A DNA stretch of 64,000 nt from Melieria omissa (Eukaryota > Arthropoda > Insecta > Diptera > Ulidiidae): the NCBI GenBank assembly GCA_963971225.1, contig OZ020268.1:111444830-111508829 (forward strand). Direction: 5' to 3'. The notes under the pieces are model-generated. The model ran no database searches. It saw only the letters and a list, made by a program, of their open reading frames with translations, and was not told the origin of the DNA. Position 1 is the first letter of the stretch; the number at the start of each line of letters is the position of its first letter. Positions 45,742 to 57,671 of this stretch are shown piece by piece. The translations under genes and the position numbers were made by a program.

Positions 45742-46714
45742 CAGTATTGTGCAAAACCTAAGCAACTTTTGTATTACTCATGAATAAAACTCCATATTTG
45801 GCAATAGTTCAATTCGAAGTGGGAATAATTTTATATTTACGTAATGCTCAGAATGTAATTACAACAAATATATAAAGAAACCAAACATATCAATTCACAA
45901 ACGGTAAAAACATTTACGAAAACGAAACAAACTCCAAAATTAGCTGCGCAAAACCTAAGCAACTTTATACTAGTATTTGGTGTAATACCCTTTGCTTTGT
46001 ATGACTGCAGCACATCTTTTAGGCATTGACTCAATTAGGTTTAAAATTGTGGTTTCAGGTATTTTTCCCCATTCTTCTTTTTACTTAAAAAACAATTCGC
46101 TCCTATTACGAAAGCGTGTTCCACCGAGACGCTTTTTAAGAGTGCCGAACAAATTTTCGATGGGATTCAAGGCCGGTGATTGGGCCGGCCAATCAAGGAC
46201 TGTAATCCCATTTGAACTGAGCCACTCTTTTACCAACTTCGATGTGTGTTTCGGATCATTGTCGTGTTGAAACACCCATCAAAGTGGCATATTGTCTTCA
46301 GCATAGGGCAGCATCTGGTTTTCTAAAATATCCTTATAGACAAAGCGATCCATTTTTGTCGAAATTTCGTGTACAGGGCCAAGACCAAAACCAGAGAAGC
46401 ATGTCCAAATCATTACATTCCCACCGCCATGCTTTACAGTTCCTTTGCAGTAACGTTATGATAACCGTAATTCTAAAACAGTAGCTGAAGCTAACAGAGT
46501 TGCTTACGTTTTGCATAGCGAATTTAGGTATATATTTAAATGTCGTTGATTTTTTTCTCGTTAGTGAGGTTATATGTATTGCTTTGTAAATATTTGTTGT
46601 AATTGCATTCTAATATTTAAAAAAATACCCCATTTTTTCGAATTTATCTCATTTGCAAATATTGTATTTTGTTCATAAGAAATGAAAAAGTTGCTTAAGT
46701 TTTGCACAATACTG
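45742..46714 (-). mobile_element. Tc1-like element with intact ends, N-terminus deleted
   Basis: TA at 45740-45741 and 46715-46716 flank inverted ends CAGTATTGTGCAAAACCTAA and CAGTATTGTGCAAAACTTAA continuing GCAACTTTT. At 973 bp it is shorter than the usual 1.6 kb of Tc1 elements. It contains only the C-terminal half of a transposase on the - strand. Confidence 0.9.
45970..46470 (-). pseudogene. Tc1 transposase C-terminal half
   Basis: The - strand reads VKHGGGNVMIWTCFSGFGLG, PVHEISTKMDRFVYKDILEN, then a stop inside [36 protein letters not shown] and [18 protein letters not shown], ending [19 protein letters not shown] holds the second catalytic aspartate, and SPALNPIEN holds the glutamate of a DD34E triad. 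The usual SPDLNPIEN has D changed to A outside the triad. The first aspartate and the DNA-binding half are gone and one stop interrupts the rest, so it is inactive. Confidence 0.9.
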
Positions 46715-46729
46715 TAAGTGGGTTTTAGA

Positions 46730-48880
46730 CAGTACACATATGTAGATATAAGTCTGTTTTTTGTTTTTCAATAACTAATTGTTTCATTGGCGCGGTTTAA
46801 GTCAAAGACTAATGGCGACTGACTGAGTTTTGCTCAAATTAAAAAAAAATTTTATGACAGACACAGTGTTAGTATTTTGTTAAAGATATTACATCAAAAG
46901 ATACATGATAGCTGATTGCCGGAAATGAAAGCCAACTTGTTTTTCGTACGTGCGAACTGCGCATCCAGCAAAAGTACTCTTTACTTCGAGCTTACAGCAA
47001 TATACGCCAAAAAAAAGTCGACTCAATATGGAGTTGCAAGCTTGTATCACATCTTAAATGAAGCCGAAATCCAAATTTGCATGCCCTGGCAACGATTATA
47101 ATCGCGTGTAATTGATTCACTATCAAAATCTTGACGAACTTGTTCGAACGCATGCACCCGAAAGCACAAAATTGCGCGAGGTGGCCACAGAAAAATCGCT
47201 GTAAAATCCAGTCGGGCAAAATCGGGCACCCGATCTCTTCAGGGCAGTACTCACAGAAGACTAGTGAACAATTTTCCCAAAGACGAAACCGTGGCACTTA
47301 TGGCCTTTTTTTTTAAACTCTATCGAAAGTTCAAAAAGTGTGATAAAAACAGTGCTTCAAGTGAGTGGCTATGAAAAGACAACAACAACAACCAACTTTT
47401 TTTTTCTATATTTAATTATTTACTACAAATGCCTTCTTTTACGATGCCGGTGCAAAAAGTTTCAATTAATTTGCTCCTTTCCGTATTTTAAAACTTCAGC
47501 TTTGCCGAAAAAGTGCAAATTGCTGATATTATTTCACACTCTAAAAATTGCTCAACTTTGACGGGCTCTACAAGCAAAACTATTTGTCCAATTTAGTTAA
47601 GGTTTTCGGATTTCTTAAGTCCAAACATTTATCTATCGGACAAGTATAACAGTTTCCCCCAAATCGAACATGACAAAATCGACTTTTGCAACCTACGCCG
47701 GCAGAATCAGCCACTGTGCACCGTTTCATAACGTGTTAAAAACCGCAAAGCAGCAGCACAAACACAAACAACAACAACTTCAAAGTGCGCAAAATGAAAA
47801 ACAAAAAAAACAACAACAAAATTCAAATGCATTCGAAGAATACATTTGAGTGAAAATTGATGAAATGTAAACAAGGGCCCAAAAATCGAACAGAATTGTC
47901 AAATATGCAACAGCTAAACAATCGAACGCACGCACACACACAGTCACACACACAAAAACAAACATACATACAAACAAAGGCAGCATAACGACATAAACAA
48001 TAATGCATGCATTATTCATCGATAACTCAATTGCTGGCAAGCAACGGCAGCATTCCCATAACAACAACAATAATAACAGCAACAGCTAACCAACCAACCA
48101 TCCTTCCTCGCTCGCTGACTCGGTCCATTCGTACGTCCGTCCGTGCGCCCATGTCCATTGTGTGCACAGCGCGACTAACTATTCAGTCAACGAGTGCAAA
48201 TTCAGCATTCTAACCAACATTGGCCCGTTCGCTCTCCTTCCACCAGCCTCCTGCCCCCTACTCCTTTCAGGAATTGTGCGCTGCCAGAACAAAACTGATT
48301 TCCATGCTGATTGCAAACGCATCGCCACAAAGTTTGCGGATCCCCCACTCGAAAAGCCAACAAACAGCCCGCCGCGCCGTCGAGCGATGAACAGCGAGCG
48401 AGTCTCGATTTTTAATGATTTATTTTTTCGTACACTTGCAGTGGCACTCGCAACCGCTTCGATAGTTCCCCGCAACCAGATCAAGTTCCCCGCTCATTAC
48501 GCTGACTGCATGCCAAGCGAGCAACTGGAATAAATCACGAAGCAGCTGATGTTCTGCAACACAAAACAAGACATAGCAGGCAGGCATAGACAGATAGACC
48601 GACAGCCGTACGGACAGACAGATGTACAGATATTTGATTTCTTTAATTTGCTGTCAAATCAGTTGTGGCAGCAGATGTACGCCGATATTAATTTGAACAA
48701 CAGAAACCGCAATGCATTGCAAGATATCTGAGGTTTTTATAAAAACAAAATACAGATGAAAAGTATGGTTAGTTTTGAGAATTAATAACTGCCGAGTTGT
48801 TGTTATTAATTGGATTAAATAGAATTAATGGACATTTTTCAAACTCTCACAGACTTTTTTTATACAAAAACCTTTCTTAT
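46730..48880. other. Unique intronic block, no gene recognised
   Basis: Overlapping ORFs on both strands over 46992-47316 and 48162-48533 carry no motif I recognise. AC- and CAA-rich simple sequence lies around 47750-48090. Confidence 0.4.
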
Positions 48881-49321
48881 GACACATGGACTTTTCAGTA
48901 CCAACTAAAATAATTATCGAAACGCTAACAGCATCAGATACTGATTCCTTTTCCATATTGTGCTCAAGTATCAATTCGGTACCGATTACTTTTCGATACC
49001 AGTTGCAAGAACCCATTCAAAACCGAGCGATTTTTTTTTAACGAGTACAAGTAATTCTTCAATACTGACTACGTTTTGAATTTGCGCAAAACAAACTATT
49101 TAATACTGAGCGCTTTTTGATTCAGAACCAGATACTTTTTGGAACTGAGTGCAAGTATCGATTCAACTCTGAGTACTTTTAAATACCAAGTGCATGTAGA
49201 TTTTTGAAAATCAGTACCTTTTAATATTAAGTACAAGAATTGATATGTTATTTCAATATTTTTCGCCATTGTTACACGTAATGATTCCAAACCGAATACT
49301 TTTCATCATTAAGTTTCAAAA

Positions 49322-49731
49322 GGTTAGGTTAGGTTAGGTTAGGTTGCGGTGGCTGCCTCTATGAGAGACACACTCGGAGGCCTGAAAGGCCCATTGTGAT
49401 ACCACATATTTCACCCGTTTTTGAACTGTGTATGCAACACTGTTTTGCCAACATATATTCCAGCACACATTTCAAGCGGATGGGGAAAGAAGGGGAGGGG
49501 ACCTACAGTTTAACGCCGAATCCGAACGGCGATTGGCAGTTTTCTGTTCACACTTGGAGGTTTTGCCATTGCCTGCCAAGAGCGCTTTTGTGCGATTCTT
49601 GTAATTCTCATTTCCTTCATGTGGAAAGCGATAGAAGTAGATGAGTTGTTCACCAGCCCGAGCCAGGAATCGAACCTGGAGCCTTTGGTATGAGAAGCCA
49701 GCGCGCTACCCGCTTGACTATCGAGGCCGGC
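49322..49731 (-). mobile_element. SINE family B, copy 4, full length with LINE-like tail
   Basis: The 13-bp duplication TTAAGTTTCAAAA is at 49309-49321 and 49732-49744. On the - strand it starts GCCGGCCTCGATAGTCAAGC, has B box CAGGTTCGATTCCTGGC, body TCCACATGAAGGAAATGAG, core GCCGTTCGGATTCGGCGTTA with AACTGTAGGTCCC, an inverted pair around TTGAAATGTGTGCTGGAAT, then TGTGGTATCACAATGGGCC, GAGGCAGCCACCGC and five AACCT repeats. It is the reference copy for the family at about 410 bp. Confidence 0.95.
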
Positions 49732-50356
49732 TTAAGTTTCAAAACCTTTTTAAAACTTTTCAATATTCAATATAGAAATATCAATTCGAAAGACAATAAT
49801 TGTAATACTGAACACAAGAACAGATTCGTTATAAAATACTTTTCGGTACTGTATAGAAAACTCGTTTTGAAAGCGAATATTTTTCGATTCTGAGTACCAG
49901 AACAGATTTGATATAGAATGCATTTCAGTAGTAAGTCGAAATATCAATTCAAAACTAAATACTTATCGATACTCATATAAATCGGTTTGATACCGAGTTT
50001 TTTTTATTTGAGTAGCAGTTTCAAACAGCAAACATTTTTTTTTCATATTTAAGCATTTTTAGCGTTGAGTAGCAGAACCGATTCGAAAGTGAATACTCTT
50101 TGACACCGAGTGCCAAAACAATACTGAGCTCAAAAGGAAGGAAAGGTTCAAGGATTTTTTTTATATTGAGTGGCAGTTTCGATTCGAAAATTAATACTTT
50201 TCGTTACTGCGCTCTATAATCAATTTAGATTTGTAGTATTTTTTCAATATTGATTCGAAACTAAATACTTTTTGTTACTGAATACAAAAAGTGACTGCAC
50301 ACAGCATTCCATATAAACTTTAAGAACCGATTTATTATTTTAGTATACATAACATA

Positions 50357-50915
50357 CGAGGGCGGGTCAATAAGTCCGTGACTTTTTGAATGAAACACAG
50401 GTTTTTAGATAAAAAGTTATTTTATTTTTCAACGTAGTCTCCTTTGAGATCTATACACTTAGCCCACCGTTTCTCCAGTTTTTTTATGCCTTTCGAAAAA
50501 TATGATTTGTCGAGGTCTTCAAAATAGGCATTTGTTTGGGAGATGACTTTGTCATTGGAGGCAAATCTCTTTCCGCCGAGCCATTTCTTCAAGTTTGGGA
50601 ACAAGAAATAGTCACTTGGGGCTAGATCGGGTGAATAGGCGGGATGAGGGAGCAATTCGTAGCCCAATTCATGGATTTTTGCCATGGAAACTGCCCATGT
50701 GTCCACCCGTGCACACGAAATTCACCTTTTTCCATTTTCTTCTCAGTCAACGCGGTAGTCTGATATTAACGGCTGTCAAAAACAAACTAAATGTCGCAGC
50801 TTGTTCAATTTTTGACAAGAGTCAACTGACAGATAACTCTTGACGGGAGCAGTGTTGCCATTTCAACTAAGAGGCGGGAAATTCAAAAAGTCACGGACTT
50901 ATTGACCCACCCTCG
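50357..50915 (-). mobile_element. Deleted mariner element, CGAGGGYGGGTCAATAAG ends (559 bp)
   Basis: TA at 50355-50356 and 50916-50917 flank inverted ends of about 34 bp beginning CGAGGGCGGGTCAATAAGTC, with one mismatch seen. The usual mariner is about 1.3 kb, so more than half is missing. It encodes only the transposase C-terminus and is inserted in the 48.9-52.1 kb minisatellite. Confidence 0.93.
50422..50706 (-). pseudogene. Mariner transposase C-terminus
   Basis: An uninterrupted 94-codon frame reads KIHELGYELLPHPAYSPDLA, PSDYFLFPNLKKWLGGKRF, ASNDKVISQTNAYFEDLDKS and GIKKLEKRWAKCIDLKGDYV. The third catalytic aspartate is in APSD. The first two and both DNA-binding helices are absent, so it cannot be active although the frame is open. 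Confidence 0.9.
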
Positions 50916-52379
50916 TACTACTCGATATTGAATATAAGTATGAACTCGATACTAAGTGCTAGAACGAAGTTGACACTGAATATTTTTCAATACTTGGTAA
51001 CATTTTTATTCACAAGTGAATACTTATCGATACTTAGTATAAGATCGAATTTTGTACGCAGCATTAATCGAAAATAATTCGAAGATTTAATTTGAAAGCG
51101 AATACTTTTCAATACTGAGTACAAGAATCGATTTGTTATTGTAATGGTTTTCGATATTGATTACAAGCATTGATTTGAAACCGATTACTTTTCGACATTG
51201 AGTGCAAAAAGGATTTTTATACAGAATAATCATCAATATTGATTAAAAGAATCGATTCAAAAGTGAGTCTGCTTCAATACTGAGTAAAAGAATCGATTTC
51301 ATTTTGTAGTGTTTTTCGATATTATATACAAAAATTAATTCGAAATTGATTATATTTGATACTGAGTGCAAAAAAGATTTGTAGACAGAACACTCTTCGA
51401 TATTGATTAGAAGAATAAATTCAAAAGTGAACCCGCTTCGATACTGAGTACAAAAATTGATTCATATTCATATTGTAGTGTTTTTCGAAATTGGGTACTG
51501 TTGGTACTATTGGTACAGAACACTTTTCGATATTGATTAGAGCAATCGATTTAAAAGCGAATCAGTTTCGATACTGAGTACAGGAAACGATTTCATATTA
51601 AAGTGTATTTCGATATTGAGTACAACTATTGATTCGAAACTGATTATTTTTCAATATTGAGTACAAAAAAGATTTTTGTTTCGGTATTGATTGGAAAAAA
51701 CGATTCAAAAGTGAATACATATTTTTCGAAACTGAGTTTCGACTCGAATCGGTACAAAAATTTTTCGATATTGATTACTAGAATTGATTCAAAAGTGAAT
51801 ACATATGTATTGATATTGAGTGCGAGACTCGAATCGGTACAAACATGTTTCGATGTTGATTACAAGAATCGTTTCAAAACTGAATACATATGTTTCGATA
51901 ATGAGTGCCAGACTGGTATTGGTTAAAAAATTTGTCGATATTGAGTAGAAGAATTGGTTCAAATGTGAATACCTTTCAATATTGAGTACAAGAATTGAAA
52001 TATGAAATGGGTTTTCCAATCTTAAGTACAACAATTGATTCGACTCTGAGTATATCTGGATACTGCTTACAAGCATCGATTATATATGACTTACTTTTCG
52101 ATACTGAGTACTAATATACAACAGATACCAACAACTTCTCTATATCTAACAAATAGCATTTCGATACTAAAAACAAATATTTATGGGGCAATTTTCGATA
52201 GTGAGCGCTATATCTGTTAAGAATCTACGCTCTACTATCTCCCTACTCTCTACTCTATTACTTCAAGTATTTATTCTGTTCATCCTAACATAAAAATATT
52301 CAAATTCATTCAAACAACTTTGTGATGTGCTTTAATAAACAAACAGCACTAATTTGCTTCATTTTCTTATTCTGTTTTA

Positions 52380-53364
52380 AGGACTGTATCGAAAAGAAAG
52401 TGCACACTGTCTAACTTAATTTTCTTGCAGCATATAATTATTTTTTTAATTCTAAAAATGCCGTTTAATAGAGTAGGCCTTGAAATACTGATTTCATACA
52501 AATTTCGTTTCATATATTTTTATATTACGAAAATTACGCGTATCGAGTTAGACATCCTCAAAAAATTTGTGTACAGTTGGTTCACTGAAACAGGTGCTTC
52601 GTACAGAAAATCACCCAAACGACATCGCGTGTCCATAAACTTCGCTAAAAAAAATGATTCTTAAGTATGGTGAAAATTGCACTATCAACGACATACCAAA
52701 AAGTGACCGTAAAAAGGGTCCTAAAGACCCAAAAATGGAAGAAAAACTGAGGCATTAGATTGACGAAAACAAGTGCATTTGTATTGGAAATTTAGCTAGA
52801 ACGAGTGTGACGATGGTGCAAAGAGTGAAGCAGAGGAATAACTTAAAAACATATAAAAAACAAACAATACCAAAAAGAAATGAAAATCAAAAAGTGCCTG
52901 GCAAAACGCAATGCAGAAAACTATACACTCGTCTCTGCAAAGAAAAAATTTCGGGCATCATTATGGATGACGCGACATATGTAAAAATGAACTCAAAATC
53001 ACTGCCAGGAAGAAATGAGAATCCGCTAAAATCACCAGAACTACGTCCAATAGAGCGCTACTACGCAATAGCCAAAAGAAACCTTATGAAAGATGAACAA
53101 GAAGCTAAAAATCTTAAGGAATTAAAAAAAAATTGGAGAAAATCAAAAAAACCCATAACGCAAACAGCTGTACAAAATTTAATGAAGAGGGTCAAAAAAA
53201 AAATTAGATATACATTTATTTGAAAAACAAATTTGTTATTTAAACAAAAATCCTTAGTCCTTAAAGTATATGCAACAAATGTTAAAACAAAAAATCTGAT
53301 CAAAAAAATTTACATTAAAGTTATACTTCAAACTAAGCGTGCACTTTCTTTCCGATACAGTCCT
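52380..53364 (+). mobile_element. Tc1/mariner-superfamily element, AGGACTGTATCG ends (985 bp)
   Basis: TA at 52378-52379 and 53365-53366 flank inverted ends AGGACTGTATCGAAAAGAAA and AGGACTGTATCGGAAAGAAA continuing GTGCAC. It holds a broken transposase on the + strand. Confidence 0.92.
52440..53223 (+). pseudogene. Transposase of the 52.4-kb element, frameshifted and internally deleted
   Basis: The N-terminal helix-turn-helix spreads over two or more frames (SWFTETGASYRKSPKRHRVS, then KKGPKDPKMEEKLRH*IDEN and IGNLARTSVTMVQRVKQRNN). The 138-codon frame from 52807 continues TYKKQTIPKRNENQKVPGKT and IIMDDATYVKMNSKSLPGR, where MDD carries the first catalytic aspartate. It then jumps directly to PELRPIERYYAIAKRNLMKD and QNLMKRVKKKIRY. 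In relatives, roughly 100 residues including the second aspartate lie between LPG and PELRPIERY. The family is the Tc1/mariner superfamily; the exact clade is uncertain. Confidence 0.85.
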
Positions 53365-53369
53365 TATTT

Positions 53370-54780
53370 ATCACGAACTTTTGTTATTAACAACTCTGCA
53401 ATAAATACATAAATGCATTCCAAAAATAATTTCGCAGTAGCCTTCCAGCTTATTGTCGATGTGAAAGGAAAAGTCCAACATTTCTTTTAACGTTTTAGTT
53501 ATCTTTCTGATGATCGCATTATCCCAGCGGGACCACAGTCGATAGAAGCAAAGCAGCAGTTTTGTTAGACAATAATGAGTCAGTTTTCACTGCGTTCCTC
53601 TTTGTCGCCGCTCTTTGTGGACGCTGATTTTTATTAGTTGATTCTTTCAATGCTTCGCACGCTGACCCACTAAAACAGTTATTCGCGTTATCCTTCGCCA
53701 GCTTGCAGCAGCTAATGACTTCGTTCGGTGGTGCTGCGTCGCTTTGCTTTCCGCCCATTGAGCGCCACTTCCGCTGTTGTTCCCGATGTCTGTGCGAGCG
53801 CAAATTACACATTCCAATGAGTTCTGCGAAAAAATAACAAAATAAATACTGATTTACGCACACACGAGCACAGCAGCAATTTACGAGCGTGCAAGGAGCG
53901 CCGGCTGGATGGGATGACGTCCCTTGCCGGCGCATCGATTTCGGATTTCAACGTTCCGCATAATAAGGTCCGGGAATTTGCCATCTGAACAGAGCTGAGC
54001 AGAGCAGTCAAAATCCCACACTCACTGACCCTGCTTGAAGGATATCGAACATCCTGTGCCCTCTACAATTTCCCCCAACCCTCACTCATCAAGTGCCACC
54101 AGTTAATTTTGACGAAAGAAAAATCGTTGAACTTGCTGTTTGCGGCGGCGTCAATGTTTGATGTATTTGAAAAGTTAAAATTGAGTATTCAGTAATTTGA
54201 CTGGATATGCGTAAGCATGCGTGTGTGTATGTGTGTGTGTGGGTGCTTGACTGGCTGGTTGCGTACTTTACTTGTACTTGTTTTGCGAAAATTGCGTAAT
54301 GACTTCATATTGCCGCCGAAACATTCAACGGAAATTAAACATTTCAACGCAGGAAGTTCATATGCGGCGAACGTGTGTTAAAGTTGATCCAGCGATTTTG
54401 AAGAAAGCTTAAAGGTTTTTTGTTGTTTGATTGGAGAGAAAATAGAACAAAGTTAAATTGAAAAATTCGAAAATTCAATTTATAGAAAATCTGTAAATTT
54501 ATGGAAATTACAATGCACCTGATTGGCTGTTAGAGTATCAGAAGCATAGAAAGTACTCAAATTTTTAGTTGATTGGTTTTTGTTTTCGCTTTTATTGAAG
54601 AAAACTAGTTAGAAAATAACGAACTGTCCATCTTTCACTCAATCAGTACTCAGTCAAAGAATCACAAATTTGTCTGAAAAGTTGTTTTAGTGTGAAATCT
54701 TATCTTTCTTACACTGTTTAGTGTAACGTGATCACACTTATAGCACTCGAAATACAGATTACTAAATCCATATATTAAAA
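53370..54780. other. Intron sequence, no recognised gene
   Basis: Unique DNA. A 138-codon - strand ORF (53519-53935) has no domain, and its Ser/Ala/Lys/Arg make-up suits chance. A GT-rich run lies at 54220-54242. Confidence 0.45.
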
Positions 54781-54791
54781 AAATAGTAATA

Positions 54792-55159
54792 GGGGTACCG
54801 GTTAATTCATGCGGTTTTCTATTAGATAGCATAACTTGATTTTGTGACCAGTGATTCACCTTTTCAAATATATGTTGGAAAGCTATTGCCATATAGTTTC
54901 AGAATCAGTATATGTAATTTAGCTGAAGCGTAAACAACAATACTTTTTTTTACTCTGAAAATGTCGAATTTTGCCGAATAAAGTGGATAGCGGAAAACCC
55001 GGCCAAATTTTTAAGAAAAGGTATTCGTGAATTGCCAGAAAAATGGGAAAAAGTTATAGCTAGTGATGGACAATACTTTGAATATTAAATTTGTAACCAT
55101 TTTTTCACAATGAAGCTTCAATTTCCGCACGAAAAACCGCACGAATTAACCGGTACCCC
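54792..55159 (+). mobile_element. Mini-mariner, GGGGTACCGGTTAATTC ends (368 bp)
   Basis: TA at 54790-54791 and 55160-55161 flank inverted ends GGGGTACCGGTTAATTCRTG (one mismatch). Inside, only the last residues of a mariner transposase remain on +: RKGIRELPEKWEKVIASDGQ then YFEY*, at about 55013-55087. That tail is close to the end of the mariner at 62146-62887, though the terminal repeats differ. Confidence 0.88.
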
Positions 55160-55249
55160 TATTATTTTTTTGTTCTTTTCTATTTTTTACTACTAATTTT
55201 TATTTTCTATAATAATTATTATTATTTTTTTTCAAATCACCTTCAGCAA

Positions 55250-57000
55250 GCGCCACATTAAACAGTCGCTTATTAAAAAAATTTGTGTTTGCACTTTCGC
55301 GCAATTTACCTTTTGCCGGCTTCTAACACGCATCAATAACACAGCCGCCGCATTTGTGGCTAATTTTAAAATATTCATGAAATTTTTGTGATGCGCAAAT
55401 TTGCAGTTTGATTTTGTTTAATAACGCACAAAATCACCGCATTGCCGCGCCGACAAACTGCAGCGCGCGTAATTACGCGTTGCACGAGCCATTAGACGGC
55501 CGCGCCGCACCGCTGTCAATTTCCGTCCGCCAAGCAACGGATAGCTGATCAATCAATAAAAATTGCACCACATAATTTATGCATAGGCGGCCAAAGATCT
55601 GTCTGTCCAAAATATATAATAAAGAATTTATTATTAGAGGTGCGCGAATTGCGCCAAACCGCACACGGCGGCGCCCTCGACGGCTGCCTGCAGTCGCGCT
55701 GCGGTCGAAGCGGTCCGCCCAGGCCGCGCCACTCGCCTGATAAGCATATTAAATTACCGCGTATGAATCATTTCCGGCCCGCTTTGCCGCGCTTTGACTC
55801 GGCTCGACTAAAATTGGCCGAAATCTGTTTGAGCGCTCGAACAGAGTTGCGGGGCGCTGAACGGTGGACAACCGCCGATTACGGCCGCCATTATTGTCAA
55901 AATGGCGTAACAAATTTATTGCCGCGTCACACAGCCGCAGATACACATGCAGATAAAAGCGCACACACACGCAGTCAGACACTGAAACAGAGACAATCGC
56001 ACAAAACGACACGCCTTGCCACACCAACACAACAGACACACACAAGTCAACGCATACACCGAACACTCGCACTCACACTCGCACACGCACACATACGACT
56101 CGTCAAAGCGCACAAATCACAGCCTTTGCTCGCCCCTATCCCGTGCCGCATTCATCTGGAATTCAATGTTCCCAATCAAAATCTAATCAAGATTTCAATA
56201 CAATTGAATGAATTGTTGTTGTGGTGGCTGTTGTTGTTGTTGTTGCTGCAAGCCTGACTGCTGCTGCTGCCTGTCGGCTGGCTTACGTGGCCGGATTAGA
56301 AAAATGGCAAACAACACAACGCAAATTAATTCATTGGGAAATTTATTACGTCCTACACACACACGTCTGTCAAAAGTGCCCACTTGGAATTCTGATTTTG
56401 ATTGCATGCGAACCGCAGCAATTAAAGGCTCGAGCAGATGCAATAATTGCATTTTCGAGAGAGCAAAGCCAGATTTGCGTATTTGTAAACAAAAATAATC
56501 AATTCAAACATATTTATTCATTTCGTTTGACGTTAGTATTGTTGAGCGTTGCTAGCAGCCTCACACAGGGGTTGGTTGAGGCTCGTATGTTAGAAGGCAA
56601 TTAACCGATCCAAGAACACCTACACTTTGTGACCTGGAAAAAGGAAATTGTGTGGAACGAAAGTGTGAAAAGTTTCCTTGATATGTTTTTACCTCGAATA
56701 GTCAAAATCATTAGGAATTAATTTCACTAATATCGCTATCGAGTGAAGAATCAGTTGAAGTCTGACTAAATTCTCGACAGAACCTTGTTAAAGTTATCTT
56801 GTTTCCTATGTCGCCATTGCATTTTGACACCAGAGAAAGCCTTGAATATTTATACACAGAGATAACTTCATTTTGCTACAAGATTCACATAGTGTGCGAA
56901 ATATTCAGTAGATAGTCAGTCATGGCCAATGCATTCGTCAAACAGAGCAACGGCTCCTCAAAGTACAAAAAATACTCTAAAATGCCTGAAAATCTTGAAC
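55250..57000. other. Unique intronic block, no gene recognised
   Basis: GC-richer sequence from 55430 to 56600. A 205-codon + strand ORF (55640-56257) passes through AC-rich simple sequence and has Thr/His/Arg-rich low complexity with no splice bracketing, so I do not call it a gene. Confidence 0.4.
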
Positions 57001-57006
57001 CTCTTT

Positions 57007-57317
57007 TTAACCCATCTTCCGCCGCTACCAGAAATAGCCAATATTTTGTTAATTCCTTTTAAGGACTTACATTTAGGACCTAAATCAAGAATATTTTTGG
57101 ATTTTGTTTGTGTATTTTTTTTATACACAAATATTTTATATTATAAATAAATAAAAATTTAATTTCAAATAAAAACTAATATATATGTACATAGTTTAAA
57201 TCAAATAATAATCAAGCATGAAAACAAAAAATTGTTGGCTTACAAATGTACATACATGACGACTTCTGGCCAATAGTCGATTTTTCGACCACTGAAAAAT
57301 ACGCGCGAAAGGGTTAA
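57007..57317. mobile_element. Candidate TTAA-type MITE, weak ends
   Basis: TTTTTAACCC at the left mirrors GGGTTAAAAA at the right (TTAA 57007-57010 and 57314-57317), but beyond CCC the arms ATCTTCCGCC and TTTCGCGCG match poorly. The right end CGCGCGAAAGGG resembles the CCCTTTCG families. Confidence 0.35.
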
Positions 57318-57671
57318 AAATATTTTCAGAAACTTATGGATATCAATTGATTGTGGTAATTTGGTCTTTGGGCTTCGTAAATAATCAATAATAAATCAAT
57401 AATCTGAAAATGTTATATATTTTTCAGAATGTTCAAAATATGACTAAAAAAATACTTTTTTTCGTGCCTTCGCCAACATCTCTAAATTTATCTTTAAAAA
57501 AAAAAAATATTATCTCGAGGAGTTACCAAAAGACCAAAGCTATTTTATGCATCAAAAGTTCAAAGATATAATGGCTAAGTGCAGAGCTACTCTCCTTCAA
57601 AGTGGCTGGTCGAAAAATCGACCAGAGGCCGAAAATGGGTTAATGGAGTTTTTTTTTTGTGACACTTTCGA

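Larger units (their letters stand above)
48890..52150 (+). repeat. Degenerate minisatellite, about 40-48 bp unit, over 3.2 kb
   Basis: The phrases TTTTCGATATTGAGTACAAG and AATCGATTCGAAAGTGAATAC (and close variants) alternate throughout, several dozen times. Divergence between units is high, so the array is old. A SINE (49322-49731) and a mariner element (50357-50915) are inserted in it. Confidence 0.85.

Noticed and set aside
48440..48532. Possible next exon of the CUB gene after ttgcag
   Set aside because: In the required phase the sequence hits a stop without CUB features and without a donor site.
55640..56257. 205-codon ORF as a gene
   Set aside because: It runs through AC-rich simple sequence, is low-complexity (Thr, His, Arg), overlaps a - strand ORF and has no domain or splice context.
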